A stretch of DNA of 64,000 nucleotides from Rattus norvegicus (GCF_036323735.1 NC_086028.1:40943501-41007500), one strand, 5' to 3'. Counted from the stretch's first letter, positions 1 through 11,466 are shown. The notes: generated by a model from the letters alone, not told the origin. Numbers and translations: made by a program.

Positions 1-79
<79 letters not shown>
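1..79. repeat. (CA)n(GA)n composite microsatellite
   Basis: About 16 CA units run directly into about 24 GA/AG units. The window edge cuts the tract, so its full length is unknown. Confidence 0.97.
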
Positions 80-82
<3 letters not shown>

Positions 83-154
83 ACTCAAACTCACCTCCCC
101 AATTACTTTCTTATCTAAATAGAGAATACTTTTAGAACATGATGAAAGTTTAGT

Positions 155-235
155 GTCTGTTCTGTTTGGCAAAATACTTAACCTCCTTTAACCTTTTCCA
201 TAAAATAGGCCTCAGATTAAAGTCAGGTAAGTTCC
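155..235 (+). repeat. MIR SINE fragment (old)
   Basis: The text resembles the MIR core and 3' part, where loss of a salt-style 'acttaacctc...ccataaaatagg' order is typical of this ancient tRNA-derived SINE. It is diverged, and only about 80 bases are recognisable. Confidence 0.45.
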
Positions 236-239
236 AACA

Positions 240-1130
240 CACACAGCCTTTCTATTTTTCATATGCTTTAGGCAGCGCAATAGCTGGGCAGCTAGGTCTG
301 CCCTCCCTGTTGCTAGAGTCTACTTTCCTATCGAAAGCTTCGAATCACCATTACTGTCCACCATGTTCCATGTGGTGGCTCTTAACTCCAGTCAGGCAGC
401 CCTCTGGGCCCTGTTCTCTTGGCCTTTAGCCTGTGGCAGCTCTTCTTTCTCCTCCTGCATGTTCCATGGTGGCTTCTTTCTCTCCTTCTTTCCATGTGCT
501 CCTCTCTCTCCCCCAAACCTACAAGACCTCAAAACCTCAACCCCACCTATGTCTCTTCTGCCCAGCTATTGGCTGTCGGTATCTTTATCCACCAATCAGA
601 ATTAACTTGGGGCTCGGGTCCCAGAGGGGACACTAGACTCCAGGTCTTGTGGAGCTACTTAGCATTACAGTAGATAGGAAAAGACAAAATCTCAAAGATA
701 TCTCACGGTCCCTCCTATTTGCTATGTTTGGGGTCTACTTTAGGTTTGTCTGGCTGTCCTTCTCTTATCCCTCCTTTCTTTCCTCATTTGAACTGGCTTC
801 CAAGGCTTCCTTGTACTTATGGCAGAGTGTGTGATGCTTTAATGTATATATTCAGCATGGCATGATGAACTTGGGGGTGACTGACCTTTCCCTCTGCTTG
901 GGGAGTTATTACTTTGTGTTAGGAAGTGTTCAGCCCTTTTCATTGCTTACAAATCACACAGTGCACACGTGTCAGCTGCAGTCGCTCACACTTCCATCAC
1001 GCCACAGGACCTTTGAGCTCATTCTTGCCGACTTCTGTAGTTTAGTGCTTGCTGTGGATCTCCCACCCCTACCTACCACTTCCTCAGCCTCGTGTCCCAG
1101 GTACCCCTGTTCCTCTCTCCACACTAGAAC
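240..1130. other. No gene; probable unresolved rodent repeat, 255-665
   Basis: Positions 255-665 look like a rodent interspersed repeat, with a CCAAT-type motif near 590 and pyrimidine-rich text at 440-520, but I cannot name the family. Several overlapping open frames of 60-104 codons occur here in all three plus frames, which is what a low-stop pyrimidine-rich stretch gives by chance. I see no splice or codon pattern that supports a gene. Positions 700-1130 are unrecognised. Confidence 0.4.
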
Positions 1131-1137
1131 ACAGATA

Positions 1138-1505
1138 TTCTGCATCTTTTACATATTAGTGAGAATGCGGTGTTGATCTTTCTTAGCTCTCTTACTTAAT
1201 TCAGCATAACATCTACTAATTCAGCCAGGGTGCCGCCGCGAGTGCCCATTTTGGGAGCTGAATAGAATTCCCTTGCATACGTGCACTGCATCTTCTTCAT
1301 CTCATCCATAAGTGTGTTTGTTACTGTCACTTGACAACTGTGAACAGTACTGCAATAAACATAGGGATGCAGGTGTCTCTTTGATGTATTGGTTCATCTA
1401 CTTTGGGATGTCCTGGAGGTAGGACAATTGGGACTTTATGCCTCTTCATTTCTTTTGTTACTTTATTTATTGAGAAATCTCCATGTCATTCATTTTTCTT
1501 TCACA
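1138..1505 (-). mobile_element. Ancient L1 fragment, ORF2 3' end, antisense
   Basis: Read on the minus strand this matches the end of mammalian L1 ORF2. The landmark is the 'gaacagtactgcaataaacat' type motif at about 1340-1362, followed by the 'gagaaatctcc' block near 1470, both in the usual antisense order. It is heavily mutated with no open frame left. Confidence 0.6.
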
Positions 1506-1519
1506 ACACTAGTCATTTT

Positions 1520-2270
1520 CTATTTATATAATGTTTTATTAATTTTTGCAAATTTCATACATGCAGAGAGTATATTTTGATTATATTAAAACCTCGCTCC
1601 TCTTCTTAATTTCTCCCAATCTCCCTCCCAACTTAATGCCCCCCTTTTTTTTCTAGTCAGTCTCAGATTTCATTTTAGATGCCCATACACTCATGGGTGT
1701 GGGACCATCCACTGGATCATGATTGAACTTCCAGAGGCCACATCCTCAAAGAAAAGGGGCTCTCCCTCCCCTAAAAGCCATTATTGGATGGAGAGCAGCT
1801 CCTCAGCTATGAGAGGCCTTCCCTAGTCCCTGCTGCAATGTTGACTGGATTATCTTTTGCAGGCAAGCACGACTAGAGTGAGTTCATGAGTTCAATAGTC
1901 TTATTATGACCAGAAGACATTGTTTCTCTGCAGTACTCCTGACCTCTGTTTTTTTACAGTCCTTCTGATCTCATTTCTATGACGCTTCCTCAGCCTCGAA
2001 GGGAGGCAATGTGACATGGATGTCCCTTTTGTAGCTGAGCACTCCACAGACACTTACTCGCTGCACTTTGACCAGCTGCGAGTTTCTGCATTAACCTCCA
2101 TCCACCGCACAAAGAAACTTCCCTGATGAGGTCTCAGTGCTGTGCCAATCTACAGGTAGAGAGATGCAAACATAGAAAGCAATTTGATACTATGTCCATT
2201 TAGCAAAATAATAGTATCATGTTCACCGACGGGGCCTGAGTGCTCCCAATCTTCTTGATCAGATTTACGG
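1520..2270 (-). mobile_element. L1 3' UTR of Lx type, antisense
   Basis: The antisense order of blocks is characteristic: a 'tttgattatatt' 3' end near 1575, pyrimidine-rich 1590-1650, 'accatccactgg' at about 1706, 'gagttcatgag' near 1880, 'agcactccacagacacttactc' near 2037, then 'caatttgatactatgtccattt' near 2180. The same block order recurs at 27.1-28.1 kb. This is a 5'-truncated copy. Confidence 0.75.
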
Positions 2271-2479
2271 AACCAGCCTTGTGATTTCTCCTGTGGTGCA
2301 GTGCTTAAATCTAGTGTTCATAATAAAAGTAATTTAAATTCCCAACATCAGTGAATCAAAATTCCCTTTTCTAGGCTAGGATGTCTTTAATTTCGTGCTC
2401 TGGACTTCTGTTCACGGCATAATGAAAACACAGTGAGCTGCACAGGAGAGCTGCCCTGAGGCCATTAGTGTGAAGGACA

Positions 2480-2615
2480 CAGAAAAAAAAAGAAAAAACG
2501 TGTGTGTTTGTGTGCAATAGAGGGATATATATATATCATAGATATATATGATATATATCTATATCTATATGTAATTGAGAGAGAGAGGAAGAGAGAGAGA
2601 GAGAGAGAACTCACA
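2480..2615. repeat. A-rich, (TA)/(TATC)n and (GA)n simple repeats
   Basis: An A-run at 2483-2497 and TG-rich text are followed by alternating TA with TATC units (2524-2571) and GA repeats (2576-2608). The TA part contains short inverted arms around an 8-base centre and could extrude a small hairpin. Confidence 0.9.
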
Positions 2616-2619
2616 CAGA

Positions 2620-4160
2620 AAAGCAATATTTTAAAATGAGGTTATTTAAACTGGGTATGGGTTCCAGATAGAAAATGGATGTCAGTGTAGAGGAGGTATT
2701 CCCATAACAAAGTAGTTGAGATGTACAGGGGTATGAGTACAGAAACAAAAGGAAAGGGTAAGGCTGTGGCTTGCTTTATGTAACTATTAATGAGGACAGG
2801 ACAGCAAAAGCAGAGGGAACTGAGAGAGAAGAACCTAGGAGAGTGTTGGGTCCTGGAAGGCCAATCAGTAAAGCCTGTCAGGAGGATCTTGTCTGATCAA
2901 CTGTATCAAGCTGTTGCGAGGTCAGGTCACATGAGAGAGGACAGAACAGGATGTTTCTCAGGCTGGACTAAGCAATAGTAGCCTTCAACGGGGAACACTA
3001 TATTACCAGGGTGTGGGTTAAGATGGCTCAAATGGGCTGAGAGAGGACCAAGGCTGTGTTAACAAAGATTAACTTGCCACAGATAAAGCACCAATAGCTG
3101 AGCAAAACATGACTCCACTCAAGTCCACCTTGGCGAAGCAATGAACTCATTGGAGTTGCTTTCAGGAAAGTGGGTAAGTGATTAACTTACTGGGAGCAGG
3201 AACACCTCATGCTGCTGCACTGCAGGAAATCCCACTCTAGTGTGACAGCTCTTGAAAGTTGTAGCCCTGCCATCCCCTGCCTAACTTGCATGCAGCTCCA
3301 TGGAAGAGTCTCCTTATAGCCAGGCATAACCTTTCCACAGAGAGACGAACCTTGTATTGCATAAGCTTCCTAAGCCTCACTCATCCCTGAAGGAGGGAAT
3401 GTACCAACTCACAGGGAGCAACTACACAACCACAGAGGAGGGAGAATGTTCTAGCAAGTGTTGGCAGAAGCTATACCATTGAAGGGAACAGAGAGATGCA
3501 ATAGTAGTGAGAAAGGAAAAATAAGGTGAGTAGTTCTATTACTGCTTTTATTTGCTTTCTAACATGGACAACATGATGTTCATGTTCTGAGAGTTAAACA
3601 CCCAGTTAAGGAAACTCGCTATTATTTACCAACTGCATGCTTTTGCTGGAACAATAACTGAGAAGAGTTTAAATGAAAATGACCTTTGTGCATGGGCTAA
3701 GGAAGGGTCAATCCAGGGTTTAATGTGCAAGGTAAGACTTACGATACCTTTCTCTAGAGTTGGATGACAGTAGCTTCAAGTTGCCCGGTGTATCTGCCAT
3801 GCCCAGCACCATATACACAGGTTTGTGGCATCAAATTCTTTGTGTGGTGTGTACAAGATGGTGGCTGACACCTCAGAGCAGCTCGGGAATTCATTCTTTC
3901 TATGGAATCGCGAACACTTGGCCAAGACCCCACTTCCGAATGTAAAATGTAGTACCTCAGTGGACTTAGCACAGTCCTGCTGGCAGTGTCTCTGCTTTAT
4001 CCGGAGTCCTTCTGGGAGCAGAATGAGCATATTTTAAACCACACCTTGTGAAGAAGTTAAACCATGGCAGGAAGTTGGTATCTATAGACACCTTCTCTTC
4101 CTTTTGGTCTTCCTCCTCTTCCTTTTCTCCTCCCTCTTTTCTCAGTGCCAGGTTGAAGCC
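2620..4160. other. No gene recognised
   Basis: Unique-looking sequence with scattered short open frames, none above 84 codons. The part at 3050-3330 has the feel of an old rodent repeat but I cannot assign it. 4085-4140 is pyrimidine-rich. Overlapping frames on both strands at 3750-4040 shadow one another, and no known protein motif was seen. Confidence 0.4.
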
Positions 4161-4164
4161 AGAT

Positions 4165-4570
4165 TGCAATGGCTAACCTTTGTTGTCCATTTGACTACAT
4201 CTGCATGAACTAAAACCCACGTGTCCTGGGTTCACCCTTGAGGGATTTTTCTTAATGAAATTATTTAAAGTGGGAAGAAGGATTTTTTAATCTGGATCTT
4301 TTGAGGTAGGATGATTCACCATAAATTTAGGCCACACCTTCCAGTGATAGCTTGTATAAAGGAGATGGAAAAAGGAAGTATTTGCTTTCTGCCTGCTTGC
4401 TATCACTCTAAGTACCCGGTCCATTCCTTCACTGGCCTTAGAGCCTACTTCTTCAGGATTCTAGTGTATACTGAAGACCAACCGAGACATCCAGGCTCTT
4501 GGACTGAACAACTACTAGATTCTTGGACCTTCTGCTGGTAGAGAGCCATGGACCACTACTTGTGGGCCAT
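4165..4570 (+). mobile_element. Rodent LTR-like interspersed repeat
   Basis: I recognise this as a widespread rodent medium-reiteration repeat: 'actaaaaccca' near 4210, 'gagggattttt' near 4242, 'gtataaaggagatgga' near 4354, 'cattccttcactggc' near 4422, 'actgaacaactacta' near 4503 and 'ctaataaatccc' near 4571. The family name (MaLR or RMER-like) is uncertain. Its normal end, 'gattctgttc...ggaccctgact', lies in the adjoining tandem array. Confidence 0.5.
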
Positions 4571-5160
4571 GCTAATAAATCCCATAACTACATCTATCTT
4601 ATCTATATCTATATTTGTATCTGTATCTCTATCAGTACTGATATCTATATCTATATAATATGGAATAAATTCAATATACATTATATATGTTCCATATATG
4701 TATATATACATATATAGTCATTCTTTTGATTCTGTTCATCTAGCGGACCCTGACTTTATGCATAATTTAATCCCATATCTACATATATCTCAAGCTCTAT
4801 TTCTATCTTTATCGTTAATATGGAATAAACCCTGTATACATTATGTATTGTATAGAATACATATACATGCATTTATACATACATACATACACACACACAC
4901 ACACTATATATATATATATATATACATTCTATTGATTCTGTTCCTTTAGGGGACTCTGACTAACACACAGATCTTTCTGCATACTTTAATTCCATATCTA
5001 CATCTATATCTATCCTTATATAATATGAATAAACCCTATATAATTATATGTTATCTAGAATATTATAATATATATATTTATATATATGAACAATATAGTC
5101 ATTCTATTGATTCTGTTTCTAGGGGACCTTGACTAGTACACAGATCTTCTTGCATAATAG
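4571..5160 (+). repeat. Three-copy ~200-bp tandem duplication of a repeat's 3' boundary
   Basis: Three units begin near 4571, 4760 and 4980. Each has 'aatcccatatctacat'-like text, TATC/TA-rich sequence, 'aatatggaataaa', more TA-rich sequence, and a terminal block 'ttgattctgtt...gga(c)cttgact' at 4727, 4930 and 5112. Units differ by point changes and by the length of their internal TA and CA runs (a CA/TA run at 4881-4924 in the second). Confidence 0.72.
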
Positions 5161-5719
5161 GCCACTGTTCAGTTTTCTACTGCTGATCTGGCCCTAGCCT
5201 TCCGTTTACTTTTTTCTTTCCTTTTGAAATAGCATGGTCCTAAGTTTTGGCCTTGAACTTACATCTTTTTGTCTAGCCTCTGAGTAGCTTAGAGGAGCAT
5301 GGCACCAGATCTCCCCAAGCCTTTAGTCTTTTTCCATCATCTTAACCTGCAAATTTTTGTGAGCTCTCCTAATTCTCAATAAGCCCATGAATTACACTAT
5401 AACTGTCCTTTTACAGATAAGGTAGTACAAAGTCAGAAGCCATTTCCAGTGCGGTGAAGTGACACAGGAGTCAGTGCCTCTGATGGATAGTGACATCTGT
5501 GTGTCTTCCCATCTGCTTGGAATCGTTATCATGATTCACTGCTCTCAACACACCATGAATGCTGTTTTCTCACCCCCTGTGACCAAAACTCTAAGGTCAA
5601 GCCAAGCAAGGAGTGGGTTGTTGTTCTTCACAGTTGAGTGAACAATCCATGGTGGGGAAGGCATGGCAGCAGGGGCCTGAGGCAGCGCTTACATCATGTG
5701 CAGGTTCAGGAAACAGAGG
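5161..5719. other. No gene; possible MIR at 5390-5480
   Basis: Mostly unrecognised. 'tgtccttttacagataaggtagt' near 5405 with 'agtgacacaggagtca' near 5457 fits the antisense MIR core at low similarity. A B1-like antisense trace may occur at 5225-5320. Confidence 0.35.
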
Positions 5720-5734
5720 CGGGGGGGGGGGGCG

Positions 5735-5786
<52 letters not shown>

Positions 5787-5792
5787 GAGAGC
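5720..5792. repeat. G-run and (GA)n microsatellite
   Basis: Twelve consecutive G residues are followed by C, GGGG and then GA repeats with one CGA interruption. Confidence 0.95.
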
Positions 5793-7015
5793 TCATTTCT
5801 TCTTTGTATTTAGTCCAGGATCCTGGTTCATGGGATGATGCCACTCATATTTTTCATCTTACCCCCACCTCCACCCACCATGCTCAGTTAAACCTTTCTG
5901 GAAAAAACCTCACAGATATTAGTCAAATTGACAATGAAGACTGATATCCTTACACCCTGTGATCTGAATGTTCTTAAACTGGCTAAGAAAAATGGAGGAA
6001 AATACTAGATTATCTGAGCTGTGTCATTAGCAGATGGGGTTGGCCACTCACTGCTTGGTCTCTAGTAACCAGAGGTTGACACTACAGAGAATGAAGAGGC
6101 TATAGACTGAATTGTGGAACTTCCTCTGAAAAGATCCAATCCCAACAGGGCGCATTGTGACATTCCTTTGTTACAGTTTAGGGTGATGAACCAAGATCGC
6201 TTCTAGAAAATTCTGTGGAACAATCATTTAATCATTTGGACATTTAATCAAGAGCCAAAAATCTAATCAATGGCTGACCCACTGCAGCACTGGGTCTGTC
6301 TGGCTTCTTGCCTGGATTGTCCAGACATAATTAGCAATCATCTCAGCTGGGTGACCTTGGTTTTAGGAAATCTCAACAGGGAATAGCTATTTCCTAAGGG
6401 GAACTTACCTTCACTCCCACTCATTGCTGGACAGTGCAATGGTTCCAATCTGACTGTGTCAGCTGGCTGCTAGGCCAAGAGCCTCTGTAAGAAGAGCTGT
6501 AAGGAAGTTTTCCTGGAGGAAGTTCGGGTTCTCATCCTCCTCGTTCATCTTTTCTCTGTTCAGTCACTTTGAAGTACAGTGCTATTTAATTTTATGCATT
6601 TCAGTTCTTCCCGAATTCACCAGAGGACAAAACCTAACTCAGCTAGGAAGGATTTTTGCTTCAATTCAAAACAGAGAACTTTCAATTTAAATTGTCTCCT
6701 TAGGATAAAGATAAAGCTTTGCTCAGATGCCCTGAATGCCATTTTCTTCTGACCTCCATCTTGGAAGGTCTTAGATTGAAATGACTGTTTTTGTCTCTAT
6801 CTTTGGCAAGGGACTCAACTGCTTTGAGTCTTCTAGAGATGTTGATCAGCAAAGGCCTCCTTCTGTAGAGGCATCACTCAAGAGCTGAGCAAAATCAGCC
6901 TCTGGAAGTGAGATTCAGGCAGAGAAAAGCACAGGTAATCACATTTATAGGAAGGCACAACGCAGATCCACTGGATAAACAGGATGAGCCTGATCTTATT
7001 TACTTTGCCAAAACA
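5793..7015. other. No gene recognised
   Basis: Repeat-poor mixed sequence. Longest open frame is 71 codons on the minus strand at 6878-7093, overlapping a SINE and without protein features. Confidence 0.5.
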
Positions 7016-7247
7016 ATTATATAGAGGCTCAGTTATTACAGTGCTTACAACGAGAGCATGGGAACTTGAGTTAACACCTCCTCTAGGACCCATCTAAAAG
7101 GCAAGGAGTGATGGTGGTGTGGTTGTCATCCCAGTGCTGTATAGACAGAGATGGAGGTATTGCTGGGGATCATTGGATAGCTGGTCTTTCTGTACTAGTG
7201 AGCTTCAGGTTTACTAAGAGACCCTGTCTTTAAAAATATAAGGTAGA

Positions 7248-7786
7248 CAAGATGGATGAAGCAAAGAATTGCAGACCGACAGGAGCCCGATGTAGATCGC
7301 TCCTGAGAGACACAGCCAGAATACAGCAAATACAGAGGCGAATGCCAGCAGCAAACCACTGAACTGAGAATAGGACCCCCGTTGAAGGAATCAGAGAAAG
7401 AACTGGAAGAGCTTGAAGGGGCTCGAGACCCCATATGTACAACAATGCCAAGCAACCAGAGCTTCCAGGGACTAAGCCACTACCTAAAGACTATACATGG
7501 ACTGACCCTGGACTCTGACCTCATAGGTAGCAATGAATATCCTAGTAAGAGCACCAGTGGAAGGGGAAGAACCCCCAGTGAACGTGATTGTTGGGGGGAG
7601 GGTGGCAATGGGGGGAGGGTTGGGAGGGGAACACCCATAAGGAAAGGGAGGGGGGGATGTTTGCCCGGAAACCGGGAAAGGGAATAACATTCGAAATGTA
7701 AATAAGAAATACTCAAGTTAATAAAGAAAAAAAAATAAAATGTAAAAAAATAAAATAAAATAAAACAGTGTCAAGAAGGAAAAAAA
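7248..7786 (+). mobile_element. Short 5'-truncated rat L1 (3' UTR only)
   Basis: The sequence is nearly identical to the 3' UTR of the larger L1 copy (19042-19541). It starts inside the 3' UTR, so no coding sequence remains. Relative to the larger copy it lacks about 30 bases after 7568. The A-rich tail is complex (7728-7786), with TAAA units and a non-A insert 'cagtgtcaagaagg' at 7767-7780. The flanking duplication is 'ataaggtaga' (7238-7247 and 7787-7796). Confidence 0.88.
7593..7657 (+). other. G-rich polypurine tract of L1 3' UTR
   Basis: Several runs of three or more G residues lie within 65 bases, enough for an intramolecular G-quadruplex on the plus strand. This tract is a known hallmark of rodent L1 3' UTRs; its folding here is inference. 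Confidence 0.75.
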
Positions 7787-7890
7787 ATAAGGTAGATTGC
7801 TAGCACATGATGGATGGTGTCTTTGTTCTACATGTATATACATCCACACACACACATGCATATGCTACATATGCACATAAACTCGATTGA

Positions 7891-8539
7891 CAATCCTTGG
7901 AAGCAGTATAAATGGACCCCTTAGCGGACTGTGAGTACCCTAGTAACAGGCTTTGGTTCCTGTCCTTAAAGTATCTGATTAAGCGCTATAGGGAGATGTG
8001 GTCTTATCTCAGCATGTCTACTTCTCCTCAGGTGTGGAGTGTGATAGAGAGAGACTGTTGTTCATCTTCCATCTCGGGAGTGAGGAGGGATGGAAATGGT
8101 GCTGAGAAATGTCTCTGAACGGCTCGTCTCCTTCTGCATAGCTGTTGATACAGGGACAGCGTCCAAATCAATCATGCCACACAGACTATGAGGGAATCCA
8201 TGCCCAAGTGGAGGGAAACAGTATTTGTAGATAAGAACGTTTTCAAGGAACTCATTACATTCTCAATTTTAAAAGCTGCACCACCTGAAGTGGGTTAATT
8301 TTTCTAACTTGCTGCTGTTAATAATAACTGTAGCTTGGGATGCACCAAGCATCTGGGACAGCCTCTTGAAGAACATCATTTCATTTGACCTTCAGGGCAT
8401 TCTGGAGATTTGCGTAAAGTTAGCACAGAAACTTCCGGCACAATGAATCTTGTTGGCAATTTGGGATATGTAAGACATGTCTGAGCCCAGAAGCAACATG
8501 AAATGTGAGTCTATGACAGGTAGTTTGTAATTTCCAAAA
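7891..8539. other. No gene; possible MIR at 8315-8450
   Basis: 'aataataactgtagc' and 'aacatcatttcatttgacc' near 8320-8390 fit a diverged antisense MIR. The rest is unrecognised. Confidence 0.35.
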
Positions 8540-8882
8540 TGCTACAACCAGGAATCCTTTGAGGAGAGAACTTCAATTGAGGAATTATCTGGATCAGGTT
8601 ATCCTGTAGTTCTTTGGGGGCTTATCTTGGTTATTAATTGTAGGTGGCATGATTCCTCTGGAGGAGGTATCCTGAATCAGTAGAACAGAAAGCTGGATGA
8701 GAACACGCAAACATGGACCCATTGGTTTCTCTCTGTTCTTGGCTGCATATGCAACTGACTGATTGTTTTCTTGCCTTGCCTTTTCCTCATAATGGGCTGT
8801 AGCCTGGAATTTTAAGCAAATAAATGCTTTCTTCTCTACATTTTTTTGATAAGGGATTTGTCAAAGCAACAGAAATTAAGCC
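8540..8882 (+). mobile_element. ORR1-type MaLR solo LTR
   Basis: Blocks in consensus order: 'ttcaattgaggaattatctgg' start, 'ttcttgccttgcc' near 8770, 'ataatgggctgtagcctgga', 'aagcaaataaatgctttctt', 'tcaaagcaacagaaatt' end. The 'aataaa' at about 8819 is the LTR polyadenylation signal of this family. No internal region follows, so it is a solo LTR. Confidence 0.65.
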
Positions 8883-9600
8883 AGAATGGGACCAATAGCG
8901 TGTGAATCATAATCTAGAGCTATCACCATTATCTTCAAGGGGCAGTTTCCTTCATTTCTCTGTATCCACAACCCAACCAACCAACCAGCAAGCAAAACCA
9001 TGGGATTATAATGAAGAAATGAAATATTGAGGAAAATGTCAATATCAACTCAATAATACTCCGAGGATGGGATGTGTCTGAATGAAAAACAAGAAACACA
9101 GAATTAATGCCTCCCTCATGCAGAGCAAGATATACCCTACTCAGAAATCCAATCTGTAGGGAGTCTATTATATATTTTTGGTAAGTATGCTAGTGTTGGA
9201 GAATGGGCTGATCAGGTTCATCTGTCTGCCTTTAGTCTCCATTCATCAGCTACCTTTTAAAATAAGATCAAAAAAAAAAAAAAAAGCAGCTCGAAGTTTA
9301 AGGAAATTTAAGGCCAAACTCCTGGCAGAGTATCTGCTTTTGTTTTGTGAGGGGTCTATTTAGTTATAACACAGAGGGTTGTCCATATACTTGGAAGTCA
9401 ACTGATTTGACTTTGCTAAGGGAATATCCCCATTGGCCCAAGACCTAGAGATGGCACAGACAATCACCAGCATCCCCAATCTTCCCTTTGTACCTCCCTG
9501 TTATCATTTGTTCAGAGAAAACATGGCGCTGGTCCTTGTTTCCTAAATTACTTCTCATTCCTTACAGAGAGTAGATAAGATTAGATAATTCATGTTGTGG
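8883..9600. other. No gene recognised
   Basis: Unassigned sequence with a short poly(A) run at 9270-9285. I see no repeat family or protein motif. Confidence 0.45.
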
Positions 9601-10050
9601 ACTTGGCTTGCCACTTTCTTGAGATATAATTAACAAAATAAAATGGACCTATTGTGCAATGGTAAATTTAAAACATGCCACGAACACCCTGATCAGACTT
9701 CAGGTCACCTCTGCCTGGTAGAAGTTGCCTTGGTTTGTGAACAGTTAACCCCTCCTCCAGTTCCTACCATGTCATAGGCAGCATGTGATCTGTCTCCAAG
9801 ACTCTCTACCTCTCTAACCCTGAGGACAGGAAGATCGTGCGGTGTGTATTCTTGTCGGACTGTTTTCTCTCACTAAGTGTGTTCAGCCTGAACATGTGTT
9901 CCAGCTTCTGTTCATGGGTGTGTCATATTTCATGCTGTGAATTCTGTTGACCTAGCGATATGTGGACTTCTTGTCCTTTGGGGCTATTGCCACAGTGCTT
10001 GCAGTGAACACTCCATGCAAGTCTGACTGCATTTATTTGTAGTAAGATTG
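9600..10050 (-). mobile_element. Ancient L1 (L1M-like) 3' end, antisense
   Basis: 'cttgagatataattaacaaaataaa' near 9617, 'tgttttctctcactaagtgtg' near 9860, 'tgttccagcttctgttcatgg' near 9897 and 'ggggctattgccacagtgcttgcagtgaac' near 9980 follow the antisense order of old L1 3' ends. It is strongly diverged. Confidence 0.6.
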
Positions 10051-10071
10051 GTGGGAAGCATGCATTTTATA

Positions 10072-10299
10072 CAGTGGTTCTCAACCTTCCTGGTGCAGCA
10101 ACCCTTTAATACAGTTCTTTGTATTGTGGTGGCCCTCTCCCATCATAAAATTATTTCTGTTGCTTCCTCATAAGTGCAATTTTGCTACTGTTATTTATCA
10201 TAATGTAAACTTTGGATATGCAGGATATTTGATATGTAAGCCCTATGAAAGGATCTTTGGAACCCAAAGGGGTTCCAACCTACAAGTTGAGAATCACTG
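10072..10299 (+). mobile_element. URR1 hAT-Charlie non-autonomous DNA transposon
   Basis: It starts CAGTGGTTCTCAACCT and ends with the inverted match 'aagttgagaatcactg', the terminal inverted repeats of URR1. The interior ('aaccctttaatacagttc', 'cataaaattatttctgttgc', 'ggatatttgatatg') is diagnostic. Flanking 8-mers 'attttata' and 'atttaaca' agree at 6 of 8 positions, as expected for an aged hAT target duplication. It encodes nothing. Confidence 0.9.
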
Positions 10300-10797
10300 A
10301 TTTAACAAGTTAGTCAGTCCCAGTTTGGTTTACAATAAGCATGGTGTCATTTTTACATTACTAGTCATGATGGATGTGGATTCTGATTGTATCTTATTCT
10401 TGCCAGGCATTAGTCCCTGATTCTACCCATATGGGTTTACACAGCTTAACCTTTGGATGTACTTTGTCCTTTGATAATGTACTCTTGTACTCATTATCAA
10501 TCATATGTTTTATTTAATGAATACTCTAACCTATTCCAACCTAAAAATCTTTTTTGTTTAACTTTAAGAGATTTTCATGCTTTATGGATACAACTTATGT
10601 GTCAGATAATACCTTGAAATAATGGTTAATATCCTGTTTCCTTTGCATGTATACAATAGTATATTTTGAAGAATGTGATATTTAAATTTTAAAAAAACCA
10701 ATTTATATTTTTCTTTCCTGGCTATACTTTTAGAGTGATCATATTTGAGAAACCTGTGCCTAATTTAAGATTCTGAAATACGTCTCGGTTTTGACTT
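10300..10797. other. AT-rich sequence, no gene
   Basis: Possibly more ancient antisense L1, since the neighbours on both sides are, but I cannot place it on an L1 map. Confidence 0.4.
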
Positions 10798-10932
10798 GTT
10801 TTGTTTTGAGACAAGATTCTCACATAGTCCAGGCTGACTTCAAACTTTAATGTAGCCATGGTTAACGTGGAATATCTGACCAATATTCCTGCCCCATGCC
10901 CTGCAGTTGTGGATGTACATCACTATACCTGG
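10798..10932 (-). mobile_element. B1-type SINE, antisense
   Basis: 'ttgttttgagacaagattctcacatagtccaggctgacttcaaac' order is the reverse complement of a B1 3' half; the 5' half is diverged, and it ends at 'atgtacatcactataccTgg'. Confidence 0.65.
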
Positions 10933-11268
10933 TGTGGTGGTTTGAAAGAACAATGGCCCTGTAAGTGCTGGTATTTGAAGAGCTGGTACCCAAATAGGTG
11001 GTGTTATTGGGAGCTGTGGAACCTTTGGGAGGTGGAGCCTGCTGGAGGCCATATATCACTGGGGACGAGCTTTGAGTGGTCATAGTCCTGCCCCATTTCC
11101 TATTCTTGCTCTGTTTCATTCCTGTTATGTAGATGTGAGCTCACAGTTTCCTGTTCCCTCTGCCCTGCCTTCCTGCCGTGATGGCCTCGTCTCTCTGAAG
11201 AACTCTTCCTTCTATCAGTTGCTTTTGGTTGGGGTTGTTTATCATAGTGACAGAGAAGTGAATCTACC
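10933..11268 (+). mobile_element. MT-type MaLR solo LTR
   Basis: It begins 'tgtggtggtttgaaag', the classic MT start, and continues with 'gagctgtggaacctttggg', 'tgccttcctgccgtgatgg' and a 3' end near 'tatcatagtgacagagaag'. Its first base abuts the B1 copy, so the LTR probably landed at the B1's edge. Confidence 0.7.
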
Positions 11269-11466
11269 TGGCTTCTCCAGAGTTTTATGCTAGAGTTCAA
11301 TATGTGCAGTCTTTGTGTGGAGGCTCCTGATGCGTTCTGAGGTGGGCAAATGACATAAATTAAAGGCCAGTGTTGTTTATCTTTGTTGTGTTATTCAACT
11401 CCGCCAATACTATTATCATAGCTACATTATCTATTTTTAATTGCTTAGACCAAACATACAACTTTT

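Larger units (their letters stand above)
7020..7890 (+). mobile_element. B4/RSINE1-type SINE split by an L1
   Basis: The left part (7020-7247) has 'gcatgggaacttgagtt', 'ggtggtgtggttgtcatcccagtgctg' order and 'agagaccctgtctttaaaaat', and the right part (7787-7890) continues with 'aaggtagattgctagcacatgatgg' and a CA-rich tail. Removing the inserted L1 and one duplicated target restores the order expected for this SINE class. Subfamily is uncertain. Confidence 0.65.

Noticed and set aside
1..79. Telomere- or satellite-like sequence at the window edge
   Set aside because: The units are CA and GA, an ordinary microsatellite.
8140..8300. Possible promoter or CpG island
   Set aside because: CpG count is low and there is no GC-rich block; the window has no CpG island that I can see.
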